A stretch of DNA of 64,000 nt from Winogradskya humida (GCF_016862215.1 NZ_BOMN01000033.1:1-64000), one strand, 5' to 3'; counted from the first letter of the stretch, positions 8,401 to 17,719 are shown. A program made the numbers and translations. The notes: a model not told the origin generated them from the sequence alone.

Positions 8401-10613
8401 AAACCGGAGGGACAACAACCAACCCCGCCACGGGTACGCCCGGAATGCCCGGAGGTTCCCCCGGTTCGGGAGCTCCGGGCGCGACCGGCTCCGGAATCCC
8501 GGACACCCCCGACGCCGCCGGTCTCGTCGGCGCCGACGCGGGCGACTGGAAGCCCTCCGGCACCACGCCGGGCACGCCGAGCGCTCCGGACGGAACCGCG
8601 GCGGGTGGCGCGGGTCTGGACGTACCTTCATGGGCAGGCGGAGTGGACACCCCAGCCGCAGCCGGCCCGTCCCTCACCGACGCCGAGGGCGTCGACCTCC
8701 CCCAAGCCGGGACCGACACTCAGCCCCAGGCCACCGCCCCCGCAGCCACCACCCCCAGCGGCATGCCGATGATGCCGGGAATGCCTGGCAGCACCGCCAC
8801 CCCTGGCGACGCAGCCCCCACGGCCCACTCGGACGCCTCAGGCCTGATCGACGCCGACGCCGCAGACTGGCAACCCACCAACCCCGCGGTCACCCCGCCC
8901 TCCGCCCCCACCGGAACAACCCCCGGCGGCACGGGCCTGCAAACCACACCCCCGGAAATCCCCACATCGGACAACGTCACCGCCCCCACCGCCCCCTCCA
9001 CAGACAGCTGGATGACCCCGGCCGACGTCCCACCCCCCACCTCCGACGTCCTCACCCCGACGGGCCCCGAAACTCCCCAGTCCACAACCCCGCAAGCCGA
9101 GTCCCCGCAAGCCGAGTCCCCGCAAGCCGAGTCCCCGCAAGCTGAGGCACCACAGGTCGAGACGCCTCAGGCCGGCGCTCCGCAGGCTGGCCTCCCGCAG
9201 GCTGGCCTCCCGCAGGCTGAGGGCTCACAGGTCGATGTTCCGCAGGGCGATGTCCCCCCGTTTGAGGCCGCGCAGGCCGATGTTGCGCAAGGTGACGTCC
9301 CGCAAGCTGAGGCGACGCAGCCCCTCGCCCCGGCAGAGGCACAAACACCGCCCCCGCCCACGGACCCGGCACTGCCGACTGCCTCGATCGAGCCCCCGGC
9401 AACAACACCGGCCAGCACCCCACCGCCCGCACCCGCGGACCCGACCCCGCAGCATCCGGTCGACTCAACACCGCTCGACTCAACACCGCTCGACTCAACA
9501 CCGCTCGACACGGTGCCCACCGATGCGACCACCCAGCCGGCAGCGACGACCCCCACCGACTCGACGACGCCGCCAGAAGCGACGACGCCACCCGAGACGC
9601 CCCCGTCTTCAGAGGTCACCGCACCGCCGGAAGCGACAGCGCCGCCGGAAGCGACAGCGCCGCCGGAAGCGACAGCGCCACCCGAATCAGCAACCCCGTC
9701 GCAGCCGACTGCACCTCCCGAAGCGTCCACGCCGCCGGACGCGACAACACCCCCAGAGACAACCGCGCCCCCCGAGGCATCGACGTCGCCGGACGCAACC
9801 GTGCCGCCGGATGCGACAACCCCGCCCGGGGCAACTACGCCGCCCGGGGCAACTACGCCGCCGGAGGCGACAACGCCCCCCGGGGCGGCAACACCTCCGG
9901 AGGCGACCGCACCGCCCGCGCAGGCCACGCCGCAAGAGGGGACCGCGCCTCCCGAGGCGACCGTGCCGGATGCGACGCCGCCGCAGAGCAGTGAGTTGCC
10001 GCAGGCCAGTGGCGGGTCGCCGGGCGTAGTGGTGCCCCCGGTGACGCCCGCTCCGATCGCATCGCACGCCGCACCGGCGACCCCGGCGCCCACCCCGGCG
10101 GCGCCCGCAGGTGATGCCGGGGCGGGGGCCAAGGGCGTACCCGTGATGAATGACGGCGGGACCCACCGCAAGCTCGCGGGTGGTATCGCCGGAGGCGACC
10201 AGGTAAACGCACTGACCGAGACCACCGCGGAACTCCCGGTGATCGCGCCCCCGCCGGTCCTGCCGTCGACGCCGATCGCGGCGCCCGTGGCCGCGCCGAA
10301 CGCGGGCACGCCCCCGGTCCCCGGAGCGACGGCTGCGGCGGCATCGAAGGACGCGACAGCAGCCGGCATGGTCCCGATGCGTCCCGGTGGCGACGTCGAG
10401 GAGCGCGACGAACCCGACCGTCCCGAGTCGGCTGAGCTGTTGGCGGATACCAACGGCAGCTGGCAGAGCGACGAGGCCGGCGTGCCCGTGCCGCCGGGGG
10501 ATGACTATGTTCCCGTGATCAAGCCTGGCGGTGGGGACGATGACATGTCTGCCTGGGATGACGTGAGCGGGTCCGGGTGGCTGACCGGGGATGAGAGGTT
10601 GGCGGATGCCTGA
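5442..10613 (+). CDS. Giant WXG100-headed repeat protein of the ESX locus (1723 aa)
   Basis: The gene starts at a GTG at 5442 behind AAAGGGA. Residues ~40-190 form a WXG100-like helical head (WQGTAADAFLAKMDFLADYL). Next come an Asp/Pro-rich stretch (PDIPDVDTPDVPD) and a Gly/Pro region. An array of ~84-residue repeats then covers DNA 6951-8950, each opening GIPDTPDANGLVGGD and closing GGGMGGAQGS. After that come PQAES pentads (~9090-9150), DSTPL pentads (~9460-9510), PPEATA hexads (~9600-9950) and a ~170-residue C-terminal domain with a conserved-looking acidic end. It holds the place that PE/PPE or large EspI-like proteins occupy in mycobacterial ESX loci. It is probably secreted or surface-exposed, and the Pro/Thr-rich part is a plausible O-glycosylation substrate (inference). 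The next gene's ATG overlaps its stop by 8 bp. Confidence 0.85.
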   Translation: MPDDPNPWSNSAEDEATFVPQTISTSDLNDYKTWAEEDRGWRKLLASVTGGAALATDEGQAAAAALVSPQSVMDAASAFQTAYLTLQYLENFVRTQSHAIAGEDKAWQGTAADAFLAKMDFLADYLKAQSEHIAGADGTGGANSIPNQLYKSANYLAWAQETVHYLDSAWASIASTNGVGSGDGLVPISGTQYEKPMARQMSQVVGTVADQYDFTYSAVTPPDGSGTPPVTTPDVDKPDLDTPDIPDVDTPDVPDTPDIPDVDTPDVPDVDGPDTPDVNNPDIPDVNSPGGNQPGFNQPGVNTPNVNTPAFDPSGAGGGGPNASTLNTPNANSFTPPSLTNPGGGTNGAGLPGLDTSNLATNPGGGPGGGGAGSFTPPVVPTTPGGGGFGSANPGGGVTSPSIKSPSSQNGGNTGAGTANVKSPNIPGAPGGTDGFGGSTPTIPSAGGTGAGGIGDGVDVPDLTAPGITSPGSTGTLPGSTGGGMPMMPGGGGGGSGAGGNSPGIPETPDANGLLGGDQDDFKPGAFGGADLPSAPGGTAAGGSGLGDFQAPTFDGPSSTLPATGAGTGGMGMPSMPGGGGGMGGAQGSGIPDTPDANGLVGGDLSDWAPSGVGGVDGPDASGGTLPGGSGLSDFQTPSFEAPSSSGTVPGTGGMGVPSMPGGGGGMGGAQGSGIPDTPDANGLVGGDADDWKPAGVGGVDGPDASAGTLPGGSGLSDFQTPSFEAPSSSGTVPGTGGMGMPSMPGGGGGMGGAQGSGIPDTPDANGLVGGDADNWNPSGVGGVDGPDAGSGTLPGGSGLSDLQTPSFEAPSSSGTVPGTGGMGMPSMPGGGGGMGGAQGSGIPDTPDANGLVGGDPNAWNPSGAGGVDLPSAPEGTPAGGGGLQTPTFESPTVPEASATTLPATGMPTMPGMPGGGSGMGGAQGSGIPDTPDANGLVGSDPNAWNPSGVGGVDLPSAPDGTAAGGSGLTGDLPTDPQAIPQVTLPETGGTTTNPATGTPGMPGGSPGSGAPGATGSGIPDTPDAAGLVGADAGDWKPSGTTPGTPSAPDGTAAGGAGLDVPSWAGGVDTPAAAGPSLTDAEGVDLPQAGTDTQPQATAPAATTPSGMPMMPGMPGSTATPGDAAPTAHSDASGLIDADAADWQPTNPAVTPPSAPTGTTPGGTGLQTTPPEIPTSDNVTAPTAPSTDSWMTPADVPPPTSDVLTPTGPETPQSTTPQAESPQAESPQAESPQAEAPQVETPQAGAPQAGLPQAGLPQAEGSQVDVPQGDVPPFEAAQADVAQGDVPQAEATQPLAPAEAQTPPPPTDPALPTASIEPPATTPASTPPPAPADPTPQHPVDSTPLDSTPLDSTPLDTVPTDATTQPAATTPTDSTTPPEATTPPETPPSSEVTAPPEATAPPEATAPPEATAPPESATPSQPTAPPEASTPPDATTPPETTAPPEASTSPDATVPPDATTPPGATTPPGATTPPEATTPPGAATPPEATAPPAQATPQEGTAPPEATVPDATPPQSSELPQASGGSPGVVVPPVTPAPIASHAAPATPAPTPAAPAGDAGAGAKGVPVMNDGGTHRKLAGGIAGGDQVNALTETTAELPVIAPPPVLPSTPIAAPVAAPNAGTPPVPGATAAAASKDATAAGMVPMRPGGDVEERDEPDRPESAELLADTNGSWQSDEAGVPVPPGDDYVPVIKPGGGDDDMSAWDDVSGSGWLTGDERLADA
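6951..8950 (+). repeat. In-frame ~252-bp tandem repeats inside the giant ESX protein
   Basis: Units begin at 6951, 7209, 7461, 7713, 7965, 8220 and 8493, with a degenerate one near 8826. The units at 7209, 7461 and 7713 are exactly 252 bp (84 codons) and nearly identical at DNA level. The outer units diverge and vary in length (255-273 bp or more), as expected for recent internal expansion flanked by older copies. Confidence 0.9.
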
Positions 10614-10968
10614 GTTCGGTGGCGAGGCGTTGCGGCCGGTGTGGCGGCGGGCTGCCGCTCAGCCTCGGGTGGCCGGGGCCGATGAGCCGCGCCGTTGTGG
10701 GGGGCCTGAGCTCAGCGTCGAGGAGCGGTTCCAGATGATGCGGGAGCGGCGGATGGAGCGGAAGGCCGAGTTGGAGCGGGAACGCGAGGAGGCTGAGGCT
10801 CGCAGCGCTTCGCGGCACAGTTCGGCTGCCAAGGTGAAGAGCGATGACGACGAGGATGAGGACCGGGCCGCGGAGCGTTTTCGCAATGATCGGTACGCCG
10901 TGAAGCTGCTGCACCAGGAGGATTCCGTCTGGGGCGGCGGCGGGGCGGGGTCGGGGATGCTCGGATGA
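10606..10968 (+). CDS. Small charged coiled-coil protein between the substrate gene and eccC
   Basis: The 120-aa product starts MPEFGGEALRPVWRR at an ATG inside the end of the previous gene and ends with an ATGA overlap with eccC, so it is tightly coupled to both. Residues ~40-75 form a strongly charged helix (RMERKAELEREREEAEARS) likely to make a coiled coil, followed by an acidic stretch (DDDEDED) and a Gly-rich end. No enzyme motif is seen. It could be an adaptor between substrate and ATPase, but this rests only on position. Confidence 0.75.
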   Translation: MPEFGGEALRPVWRRAAAQPRVAGADEPRRCGGPELSVEERFQMMRERRMERKAELEREREEAEARSASRHSSAAKVKSDDDEDEDRAAERFRNDRYAVKLLHQEDSVWGGGGAGSGMLG

Positions 10969-13900
10969 GTACCGTCACGATCAAGCGGCCGCCGCGGGCT
11001 GCCGGGCCGGAGGCGCCCGACGGGCAGGTGGAGCTGCAGGAGCCGCCGTTGATGGCGGAGGAGGCTCCGCTCGACTTCCGGTCGTTCGCGATGATCGTGC
11101 CGATGGGCCTGGGCATGGGCGCGATGATGGCCATGTTCGGGCTCTACAGCCGGGCGCCGATCATGTACGTCATGGGCGGCGCGATGGCGTCCGGCATGTT
11201 GCTGATGGGCGTCATGCAGATCGGTAAGGCGGCGTCGGACCGTAAGCGCAAGATGCGCGGTGAGCGGCGGGACTTCCTTCGCTACATCGCGCAGTTGCGC
11301 AAGCAGGCGCGGACGGCGGCCGATCAGCAGCGGCAGTTCGTGCTCTGGAACAACCCGCAGCCGTCGTGGTTGTGGTCGATCGCGATGAGCAGCCGGCTGT
11401 GGGAGCGGCGGCCTAGTCACGACGACTTCGGGCGGGTGCGGATCGGGCTGGGCCGGCAGAACGCGATGCTCAAGTTCACGCCGCCGTCGACGAAGCCGAT
11501 CGAGGACCTGGAGCCGCTGGCGTCGATCTCGTTGCGGCGGTTCTCGGAGGCGTACCGGACGGTCACCGGGATTCCGATCTCGGTGGGGTTGCCCAGCTTC
11601 ACGAGCATCGAGTTCGAGGGGCCGGCGGATCCGGCGATCGACCTTGTCCGGGCGATGGTGGCGCAGTTGGCCACGCTGCACGCGCCGGATGAGCTGCGGA
11701 TCGCCGTGCTCGCCGCCGAGGTGCACCGCGGGCCGTGGGACTGGATCAAGTGGTTGCCGCACAACGCGCACCCGACGGCGTTCGACGCGGCCGGGCCGAC
11801 GCGGTTGTTCGCGGGTACGCACGACGACCTGATGGACCTGCTCGGGCCGGAGATCACCGACCGGGGCGACCACGACCGGAACTCGCGGCCCTCGTCGACC
11901 GAGCCGCTCGTGGTGATCATCGCTCATCTGGCGGATCTGCCGGACAGTTCGCGGCTGCTCGGCGCCGGGATGCGCAACGTGGTGCTGCTCGACCTGACCG
12001 GCGCGATGCCCGGTGGCCCGAAGGTGCTGCGGCTGACCATCGAGGGCGAGATCGTGAAGTTCCCGGCCGGGGACGCGATCGGGACGGCGACCCGCGACCG
12101 GCTCGACGACCGGCAGTGCGAGGCGCTGGCCCGGGTCATCGCGCCGAAGCGGACCAGCGGCACCCTGGACGTGGTCGAGGAGCCGTTGGAGAGCAGCTTC
12201 GAGCTGACGACGCTGCTCGGCATCCGGGACGCCAACTCGTTCGACGTGCAGGCGCTGTGGCGTTCCCGGCAGCCGCAACGCAACCGCCTCATGGTGCCGA
12301 TCGGTGTCACCGAGGAGGGCGAGGTCATCGAGCTGGACCTCAAGGAGTCGGCGCAGGGCGGCATGGGACCGCACGGCCTGCTGATCGGTGCGACCGGTTC
12401 GGGCAAGAGCGAGCTGCTGCGTACGCTCGTCGTCGCCCTCGCCGCGACCCACAGCTCCGAGATCCTCAACCTCGTCCTGGTCGACTTCAAGGGCGGCGCG
12501 ACCTTCATCGGCATGGAGAAGCTGCCGCACACGTCCGCGGTGATCACGAACCTCGCCGACGAGCTGCCCCTGGTCGACCGGATGCAGGACGCGCTGAACG
12601 GCGAGATGACGCGTCGCCAGGAATTGCTGCGCGCGAGTGGCTACGCGTCGCTGTTCGACTACGAGAAGGCCCGCGCGGCCGGTGTGCACCTGGTGCCGTT
12701 CCCGGTGCTGCTGATCATCGTCGACGAGTTCTCCGAGCTGCTGTCGAGCAAGGCCGAGTTCATGGACCTGTTCGTCTCCATCGGACGGCTGGGCCGGTCC
12801 CTGGGCGTGCACCTGCTGCTCGCCTCGCAGCGTCTCGACGAGGGGCGGATCAACCGGGTCGAGGGCCACCTGTCGTACCGGATGGCGTTGCGGACGTTCT
12901 CGTCGATGGAGTCGCGGTCGGTGATCGGCAGCGGCAAGGCGTACGAGCTGCCGTCCGAGCCCGGTAACGGCTACCTGAAGCTGGACACGACAAACCTGGT
13001 GCGCTTCAAATCCGCGTACGTGTCGGGTGCCTACACCGGCCGCAGCCTGACCGGTGGCGCGGACAGCGACGACGCTCCCGGTGAACTGGACATCGTCCCG
13101 TTCACCACCCGGCAGGTCGCGATCCGGCACGACCGGGGCCGCGCGCGTCCTGCTGACACCGAGGTCGTCGAGGACGCGCCGGAGACGACGCTGGCCGGGC
13201 CGAGCCTGCTCGAGGTGATCCTCGACCGGCTGGCGGGCGCGGGTCCGCCTGCCCGGCAGGTGTGGCTGCCGCCGCTGTCGAAGGCGTCGAGCCTGGACAC
13301 GCTGCTGCCCAGCGTCGTGCCCGACCCCGTGCGCGGCATGACCGTCGACGACCCCGCGGCGCAGGGCCGGTTGCGGGTCCCGGTCGGCATCGTGGACCGC
13401 CCGCAGGACCAGCTGCGCGAACTGCTGATCGCCGACCTGGGCGGCGCGGACGGCAACGTGGGCATCGCCGGCGCACCGCAGAGCGGCAAGTCGACCCTGC
13501 TGCGCAGCCTGATCCTGGGCCTGGCGCTCACCAACACCCCGCGTCAGGTGCAGTTCTACGGACTCGACTTCGGTGGTGGCGGTCTGTCCTCGATCGCCGG
13601 GCTGCCGCACATCGGCTCGATCGCGACCCGCATGGAACGCGACCGGGTGGTCCGGACGATCCAGGAGATCGTGCAGGTCATGGAGCGGCGCGAGGCCGAG
13701 TTCGCGGCGCGCGGGCTGGATTCGATGCAGTCGTACCTGGCGCTGCGGGAACGCGGCGAGATCGACGACCCGTTCGGTCACGTGTTCCTGGTGGTCGACG
13801 GCTGGTACACGATGAAGCAGGACTTCAACGACCTGGAGACCCGTTTCCAGGAGCTGACCGCGCGCGGCCTGTCCTTCGGCATCCACGTGATCGTCACGTC

Positions 13901-14921
13901 GACCCGCTGGTCGGAGATGCGTACCTGGCTGCGGGATCTGCTCGGCACCCGGCTCGAGCTGCGGCTCGGTGATGCGATGGAGTCCGAGGTCGGTTCGCGC
14001 AAGGCGGCCACCGTGCCGAACCAGCCGGGTCGCGGTCTCACCCCGGAGGGGCTGCACTTCCTCGGAGCGCTGCCCCGGATGGACGGCAGCTCGGACCCCT
14101 CGGACCTGGCCGAGGCGACCAAATCGGTCACCGAGGAGATCAGTACGTTCTGGCCCGGGCCGCCCGCCCCGGCCGTACGGATGCTGCCGACCCGGCTCCC
14201 GGTGGAGCAACTCCCGCCGCCGGAGAAGGAGTTCAAGGTCTGCATCGGCCAGGACGAGCAGCGCCTCGCCCCGGTCTGGCACGACTTCCTGGCGACCCCG
14301 CACATGCTGGTCCTGGGTGACAACGAGACCGGCAAGTCGAACATGCTGCGCCTGGTGCTGCGCGCGATCGCCCAGCACTACACGCCGGAGCAGGCCAAGG
14401 TCGTGCTCGGTGACTCGCGGCGTGACCTGGACACCGCGATCACCCCGGACTACCAGGTCGGCTTCGGGTTCACCGGCGACAAACTGCACGAGCTCGCCGG
14501 TCAGGCCTCGGTCTCGATGAACCGCCGCGTCCCCGGCCAGGACATCTCGTCGGAGCGGATGCGCCGGCGCGACTGGTGGGAAGGCCCCGAGCTGTTCGTG
14601 GTGGTCGACGACTACGACCTGATGACCAAGGGCACCGGGATGGGATCGTCGCTGGACCCGCTGCTGCCGCTGCTGGCCCAGGGCATCTACATCGGCCTGC
14701 ACGTCATCATCGCGCGCAGCACGTCGGGCGCGATGCGGGCGATGATGGACCCGGTCATCCGCCGGATGTGGGAGCTGGGCACGCCGGCGACGCTGCTCTC
14801 GTACCCCAAGGAAGAGGGCAAGTTCCTCGGTGAGGCCGCGCCTCGCCGTCTTCCCCCCGGACGGGCGCAGCTGGTCACCCGTCGTGGCGTGAAGTTGATG
14901 CAGACGGGATTCGTGAAGTGA
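10965..14921 (+). CDS. eccC: Type VII secretion ATPase EccC (fused EccCa-EccCb)
   Basis: This 1318-aa FtsK/SpoIIIE-type ATPase is the motor of the ESX membrane complex. Two N-terminal hydrophobic segments (residues ~42-85) anchor it in the membrane. Three ATPase domains follow. The first has a canonical Walker A (GATGSGKS, residues 475-482) and Walker B (IIVDEFSELL, ~583). The second has Walker A GAPQSGKS (836-843) but VVDGW where the catalytic acid would be. The third has an atypical P-loop GDNETGKS (1118-1125) and VVVDDYD. Degeneracy of domains 2 and 3 is normal for EccC, where they bind substrates and the first domain hydrolyses ATP. It is a single-chain EccC, as in many ESX-4-like and non-mycobacterial systems. 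The start overlaps the preceding stop. Confidence 0.97.
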   Translation: MSTVTIKRPPRAAGPEAPDGQVELQEPPLMAEEAPLDFRSFAMIVPMGLGMGAMMAMFGLYSRAPIMYVMGGAMASGMLLMGVMQIGKAASDRKRKMRGERRDFLRYIAQLRKQARTAADQQRQFVLWNNPQPSWLWSIAMSSRLWERRPSHDDFGRVRIGLGRQNAMLKFTPPSTKPIEDLEPLASISLRRFSEAYRTVTGIPISVGLPSFTSIEFEGPADPAIDLVRAMVAQLATLHAPDELRIAVLAAEVHRGPWDWIKWLPHNAHPTAFDAAGPTRLFAGTHDDLMDLLGPEITDRGDHDRNSRPSSTEPLVVIIAHLADLPDSSRLLGAGMRNVVLLDLTGAMPGGPKVLRLTIEGEIVKFPAGDAIGTATRDRLDDRQCEALARVIAPKRTSGTLDVVEEPLESSFELTTLLGIRDANSFDVQALWRSRQPQRNRLMVPIGVTEEGEVIELDLKESAQGGMGPHGLLIGATGSGKSELLRTLVVALAATHSSEILNLVLVDFKGGATFIGMEKLPHTSAVITNLADELPLVDRMQDALNGEMTRRQELLRASGYASLFDYEKARAAGVHLVPFPVLLIIVDEFSELLSSKAEFMDLFVSIGRLGRSLGVHLLLASQRLDEGRINRVEGHLSYRMALRTFSSMESRSVIGSGKAYELPSEPGNGYLKLDTTNLVRFKSAYVSGAYTGRSLTGGADSDDAPGELDIVPFTTRQVAIRHDRGRARPADTEVVEDAPETTLAGPSLLEVILDRLAGAGPPARQVWLPPLSKASSLDTLLPSVVPDPVRGMTVDDPAAQGRLRVPVGIVDRPQDQLRELLIADLGGADGNVGIAGAPQSGKSTLLRSLILGLALTNTPRQVQFYGLDFGGGGLSSIAGLPHIGSIATRMERDRVVRTIQEIVQVMERREAEFAARGLDSMQSYLALRERGEIDDPFGHVFLVVDGWYTMKQDFNDLETRFQELTARGLSFGIHVIVTSTRWSEMRTWLRDLLGTRLELRLGDAMESEVGSRKAATVPNQPGRGLTPEGLHFLGALPRMDGSSDPSDLAEATKSVTEEISTFWPGPPAPAVRMLPTRLPVEQLPPPEKEFKVCIGQDEQRLAPVWHDFLATPHMLVLGDNETGKSNMLRLVLRAIAQHYTPEQAKVVLGDSRRDLDTAITPDYQVGFGFTGDKLHELAGQASVSMNRRVPGQDISSERMRRRDWWEGPELFVVVDDYDLMTKGTGMGSSLDPLLPLLAQGIYIGLHVIIARSTSGAMRAMMDPVIRRMWELGTPATLLSYPKEEGKFLGEAAPRRLPPGRAQLVTRRGVKLMQTGFVK

Positions 14922-14934
14922 GAAGGGACCGCGG

Positions 14935-16344
14935 ATGACCGCCGCTCTGAACGGGGAGCTCTGCCGCATCACGGTGATCGGGCCGGATCGTAAGGTCGAC
15001 CTGGCCGTGCCCGCGACGACCCCGGTTGCCGCACTGCTGCCGGTGCTGCTCAACCACACCTCGACCCCGGGCCGCCCGGTCGACGGGGACGCCGGCGACG
15101 GCGCCTGGGTGCTGCAAAGACTCGGTCAACAGCCTTTTGAGCTCTCGGGTACGCCCGAAAGCCTCGACTGGCTCGAAGGCGAGGAGCTGTACCTGCGCCG
15201 CGCCGAGGACCCGCTGCCCGAACTGGACTTCGACGACCTCGCCGAGGGCATCGCCACGATCGTGAACCGGCGCAATGACCGGTGGCAGCCCGAATACCGG
15301 AGGGTGCTGTTCCTGCTGCTCTCCGTGGTCGGCATGGGTGCCATCGCCGCCGTGCTGACCGACCGTGGTCCCGTGTTGCCGCAGGTGATCGGCGCGGGTG
15401 TGGTCGGCCTGATCTGCTTCGTCGCGGCACTGGTCTGCGCCCGCAAGCTCCCGGACGGCGCGTTCTCCCTGCTCTTCGGCTTCGGAGCAGCTGGGTTCGC
15501 GGCGCTGGCGGCGTCCAGCGCGGTCGACGGCGACCCCGAGGGCATCGCGGTGAACGGGTCGGCGCTGCTCGCGGCGGCGGTCAGCATCGTGGCAGTCGTC
15601 GCGGTGCTGCTGCTGGCCCAGCGCACGGTCACGCCGTACCTCCCGGCGGCGCCGATGCTGGTGCTGGGAGTGACGTCGCTGGTCGCGGTCGGCGTGCTGC
15701 TCATGCAGTCGGCGTCGCAGATGACCGCGCAGCGGACCTCGGCCGCCGCGGTCGCCGTGATCTTCGCGGTGATCGTGCTGGCTCCCCGCGCGGCCGTGAA
15801 GTTCGCCCGGCTACGTGGCCCGCAGCTGCCCAAGACTGGCGCGGACATGTCCTACGACATCGAGCCGTCGCCGCCCGAGGAGGTCCGCGACCGCACCAAC
15901 GAAGCGGACACCTACCTGAGCGTCGCGCTGCTCGCGTCGGCGATCGTGCTGCCCTTCGTCTTCCACTTCACCATGGAGGTCCCGGGCTGGGCGGGCTGGA
16001 CGTACGTGCTGGTGGTCGCGAGTGCAATTCTGTTGCGCGCCCGTACCTTTCTCGGTTTCTGGCAGCGGATCGCGCTGACGGTCGCCGGTAGCGTCGGCTA
16101 TCTCATGGTCATCATGCGGCTCTCCCAGGCGCTCACCCCCAGCGGGCGGTGGGTGCTGCTCGGCGGCCTGCTGGCCGCCGTGGTGCCGCTGGTGATGGCG
16201 GCGTTGCGACCCTTCCCGCGGCGGATGCTGCCGTTCTGGGAGTATTCGGCCACCTTCCTGGACGTGGCGACCGGCGTGGCCGTGCTGCCGGTGCTCGGGC
16301 AGATCCTCGGCCTGTACGCCTGGGCCCGCGGACTCTTCGGGTAG
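14935..16344 (+). CDS. eccD: Type VII secretion integral membrane protein EccD
   Basis: The 469-aa product has an N-terminal ubiquitin-like (YukD-type) domain of ~100 residues (CRITVIGPDRKVDLAVP through GEELYLRR). About eleven hydrophobic membrane segments follow from residue ~120 to the end, with one cytoplasmic loop (residues ~300-330, SYDIEPSPPEEVRDR). This is the EccD layout, and EccD is the main polytopic channel component of the ESX complex. It lies 13 bp after eccC with a GAAGGGA ribosome binding site and directly before eccB. Confidence 0.96.
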   Translation: MTAALNGELCRITVIGPDRKVDLAVPATTPVAALLPVLLNHTSTPGRPVDGDAGDGAWVLQRLGQQPFELSGTPESLDWLEGEELYLRRAEDPLPELDFDDLAEGIATIVNRRNDRWQPEYRRVLFLLLSVVGMGAIAAVLTDRGPVLPQVIGAGVVGLICFVAALVCARKLPDGAFSLLFGFGAAGFAALAASSAVDGDPEGIAVNGSALLAAAVSIVAVVAVLLLAQRTVTPYLPAAPMLVLGVTSLVAVGVLLMQSASQMTAQRTSAAAVAVIFAVIVLAPRAAVKFARLRGPQLPKTGADMSYDIEPSPPEEVRDRTNEADTYLSVALLASAIVLPFVFHFTMEVPGWAGWTYVLVVASAILLRARTFLGFWQRIALTVAGSVGYLMVIMRLSQALTPSGRWVLLGGLLAAVVPLVMAALRPFPRRMLPFWEYSATFLDVATGVAVLPVLGQILGLYAWARGLFG

Positions 16345-16350
16345 CCGCGC

Positions 16351-17715
16351 GTGCAGACCCAGCGAGACCACGTCCACGCCCACACCTTCATGGTGGGCCG
16401 GCTCAGTTCGGCCCTCGTCGAGGGCGACCCGACCCGGGCGGAGATCCCGGGCCGCCGCGCACAGACCGGCTTCCTGATCGGGATCATCCTGGTCGCGCTG
16501 GTGGTGGGCGGCTTCGCCGTATACGGCTGGATCGTCCCGGGCGGCAGCAACGCGTACAAAACCGCCGGGGCGATCCTCGTCGAGAAGGAGAGCGGCAACC
16601 GCTACGTCTACCTCAACGGGGTGCTCTACTCGACGCCTGACCTGACCTCGGCGATGCTGATCCAGGGCGCCAAATCCCAGGTCAAGCTGATCTCGAAGAA
16701 CTCGATCAAGGACGTGCCCCGCGGCGGTGCGATCGGTGTGAGCGGAGCGCCCAAGGAGGTCCCGGCCGCCGGCGACCTGTTCGCGGGGCCGTGGCTGACC
16801 TGCCTGCCGGGCTCGGTGGTGACCGACCGCAAGGTCGACGGGGTGGGCGTCAACCTCGACCCGAAGACCCCGGCCGATCCGCTGCCGGAGAAGAATTTCG
16901 CCGTCGTACGCGGTGACGACGGCACGCCGTACCTCCTCGCGAACTACCTGAAGTACAAGGTCACCGACGAGGCCGTGCTGGTCGCGCTCGGAGCGGGCAG
17001 CATCAAACCGGCGGCCGCCCCGGACATGTGGCTCGACTGGCTGGGCGACGGACCGGAGCTGGGCCCGGCGAAGATCGAGGGAGCCGGGCAGAAGGGGCCG
17101 AAGGTCGGCGGCGAGTCCTACGATGTCGGCACGCTCTTCCGGCAGCGCTCCGACTCCGGCGTCGAGCAGCTGTTCGTGCTGCGCAAGGACGGGCTGGCCC
17201 CGATGAGCCGCACGGAATTCCTGATCGCCGACGCCAAGGACAAGGGGAGCCCGGTCGACGTGGACCCGTCGGCGATCGTCGGCGCGAAACGCTCGTCCGA
17301 CCAGTCGCTGCTCGACCGCCTGCCCGACCTGGCGTCGCTGCGGCTCGAGGACGCCGCCGGTCGCGCCCTGTGCATGCAGCAACGACCGGTCTCCGCGACC
17401 AACTTCACCAGCGTGGTCGTCTACGCGCCGCGATACGCCGCGGCGGTCAACAACGACGGCGGCACGTTCGTGATCAGCCGGCCCGGCGCGGGAATGGCCG
17501 TCGTGGCGGCACCCGTGCTCTCGACCACCGCCGTGAAACAGGTCTCGTTCCTCGACGAGAACGGCACCGCCTACCGGCTGACCGGCGCGGACACGGTGGC
17601 CGCGCTGAAGCTCAGCAACGTCACACCCGTACCGTTCCCGAAAGACCTTCTGGCAGTGCTGCCGCAGGGTCCCGCTCTGAGCCGTCAGGCCGTCGCCGGC
17701 CTGCCGAGGGGGTAG
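16351..17715 (+). CDS. eccB: Type VII secretion protein EccB
   Basis: The 454-aa product starts at a GTG at 16351, 6 bp after eccD. The N-terminus carries the EccB signature (HAHTFMVGRLSSALVEGDP), followed by a single transmembrane helix (residues ~45-65) and a large extracytoplasmic domain with the family sequence GPWLTCLPGS and repeated beta modules. EccB is a core component of the ESX membrane complex. The single membrane pass and length fit the family well. The order C-D-B is typical of actinobacterial loci outside mycobacteria. Confidence 0.96.
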   Translation: MQTQRDHVHAHTFMVGRLSSALVEGDPTRAEIPGRRAQTGFLIGIILVALVVGGFAVYGWIVPGGSNAYKTAGAILVEKESGNRYVYLNGVLYSTPDLTSAMLIQGAKSQVKLISKNSIKDVPRGGAIGVSGAPKEVPAAGDLFAGPWLTCLPGSVVTDRKVDGVGVNLDPKTPADPLPEKNFAVVRGDDGTPYLLANYLKYKVTDEAVLVALGAGSIKPAAAPDMWLDWLGDGPELGPAKIEGAGQKGPKVGGESYDVGTLFRQRSDSGVEQLFVLRKDGLAPMSRTEFLIADAKDKGSPVDVDPSAIVGAKRSSDQSLLDRLPDLASLRLEDAAGRALCMQQRPVSATNFTSVVVYAPRYAAAVNNDGGTFVISRPGAGMAVVAAPVLSTTAVKQVSFLDENGTAYRLTGADTVAALKLSNVTPVPFPKDLLAVLPQGPALSRQAVAGLPRG

Positions 17716-17719
17716 ACGT

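Noticed and set aside
6951..8950. CRISPR-like repeat array
   Set aside because: The repeats are 252 bp, in frame and without variable spacers; they encode 84-residue protein repeats.
10659..15059. Long minus-strand open frame of over 1400 codons
   Set aside because: It lies antisense to eccC and the codon bias follows eccC, which carries three recognisable ATPase domains. The minus frame is Arg/Gln/His-rich with no domain.
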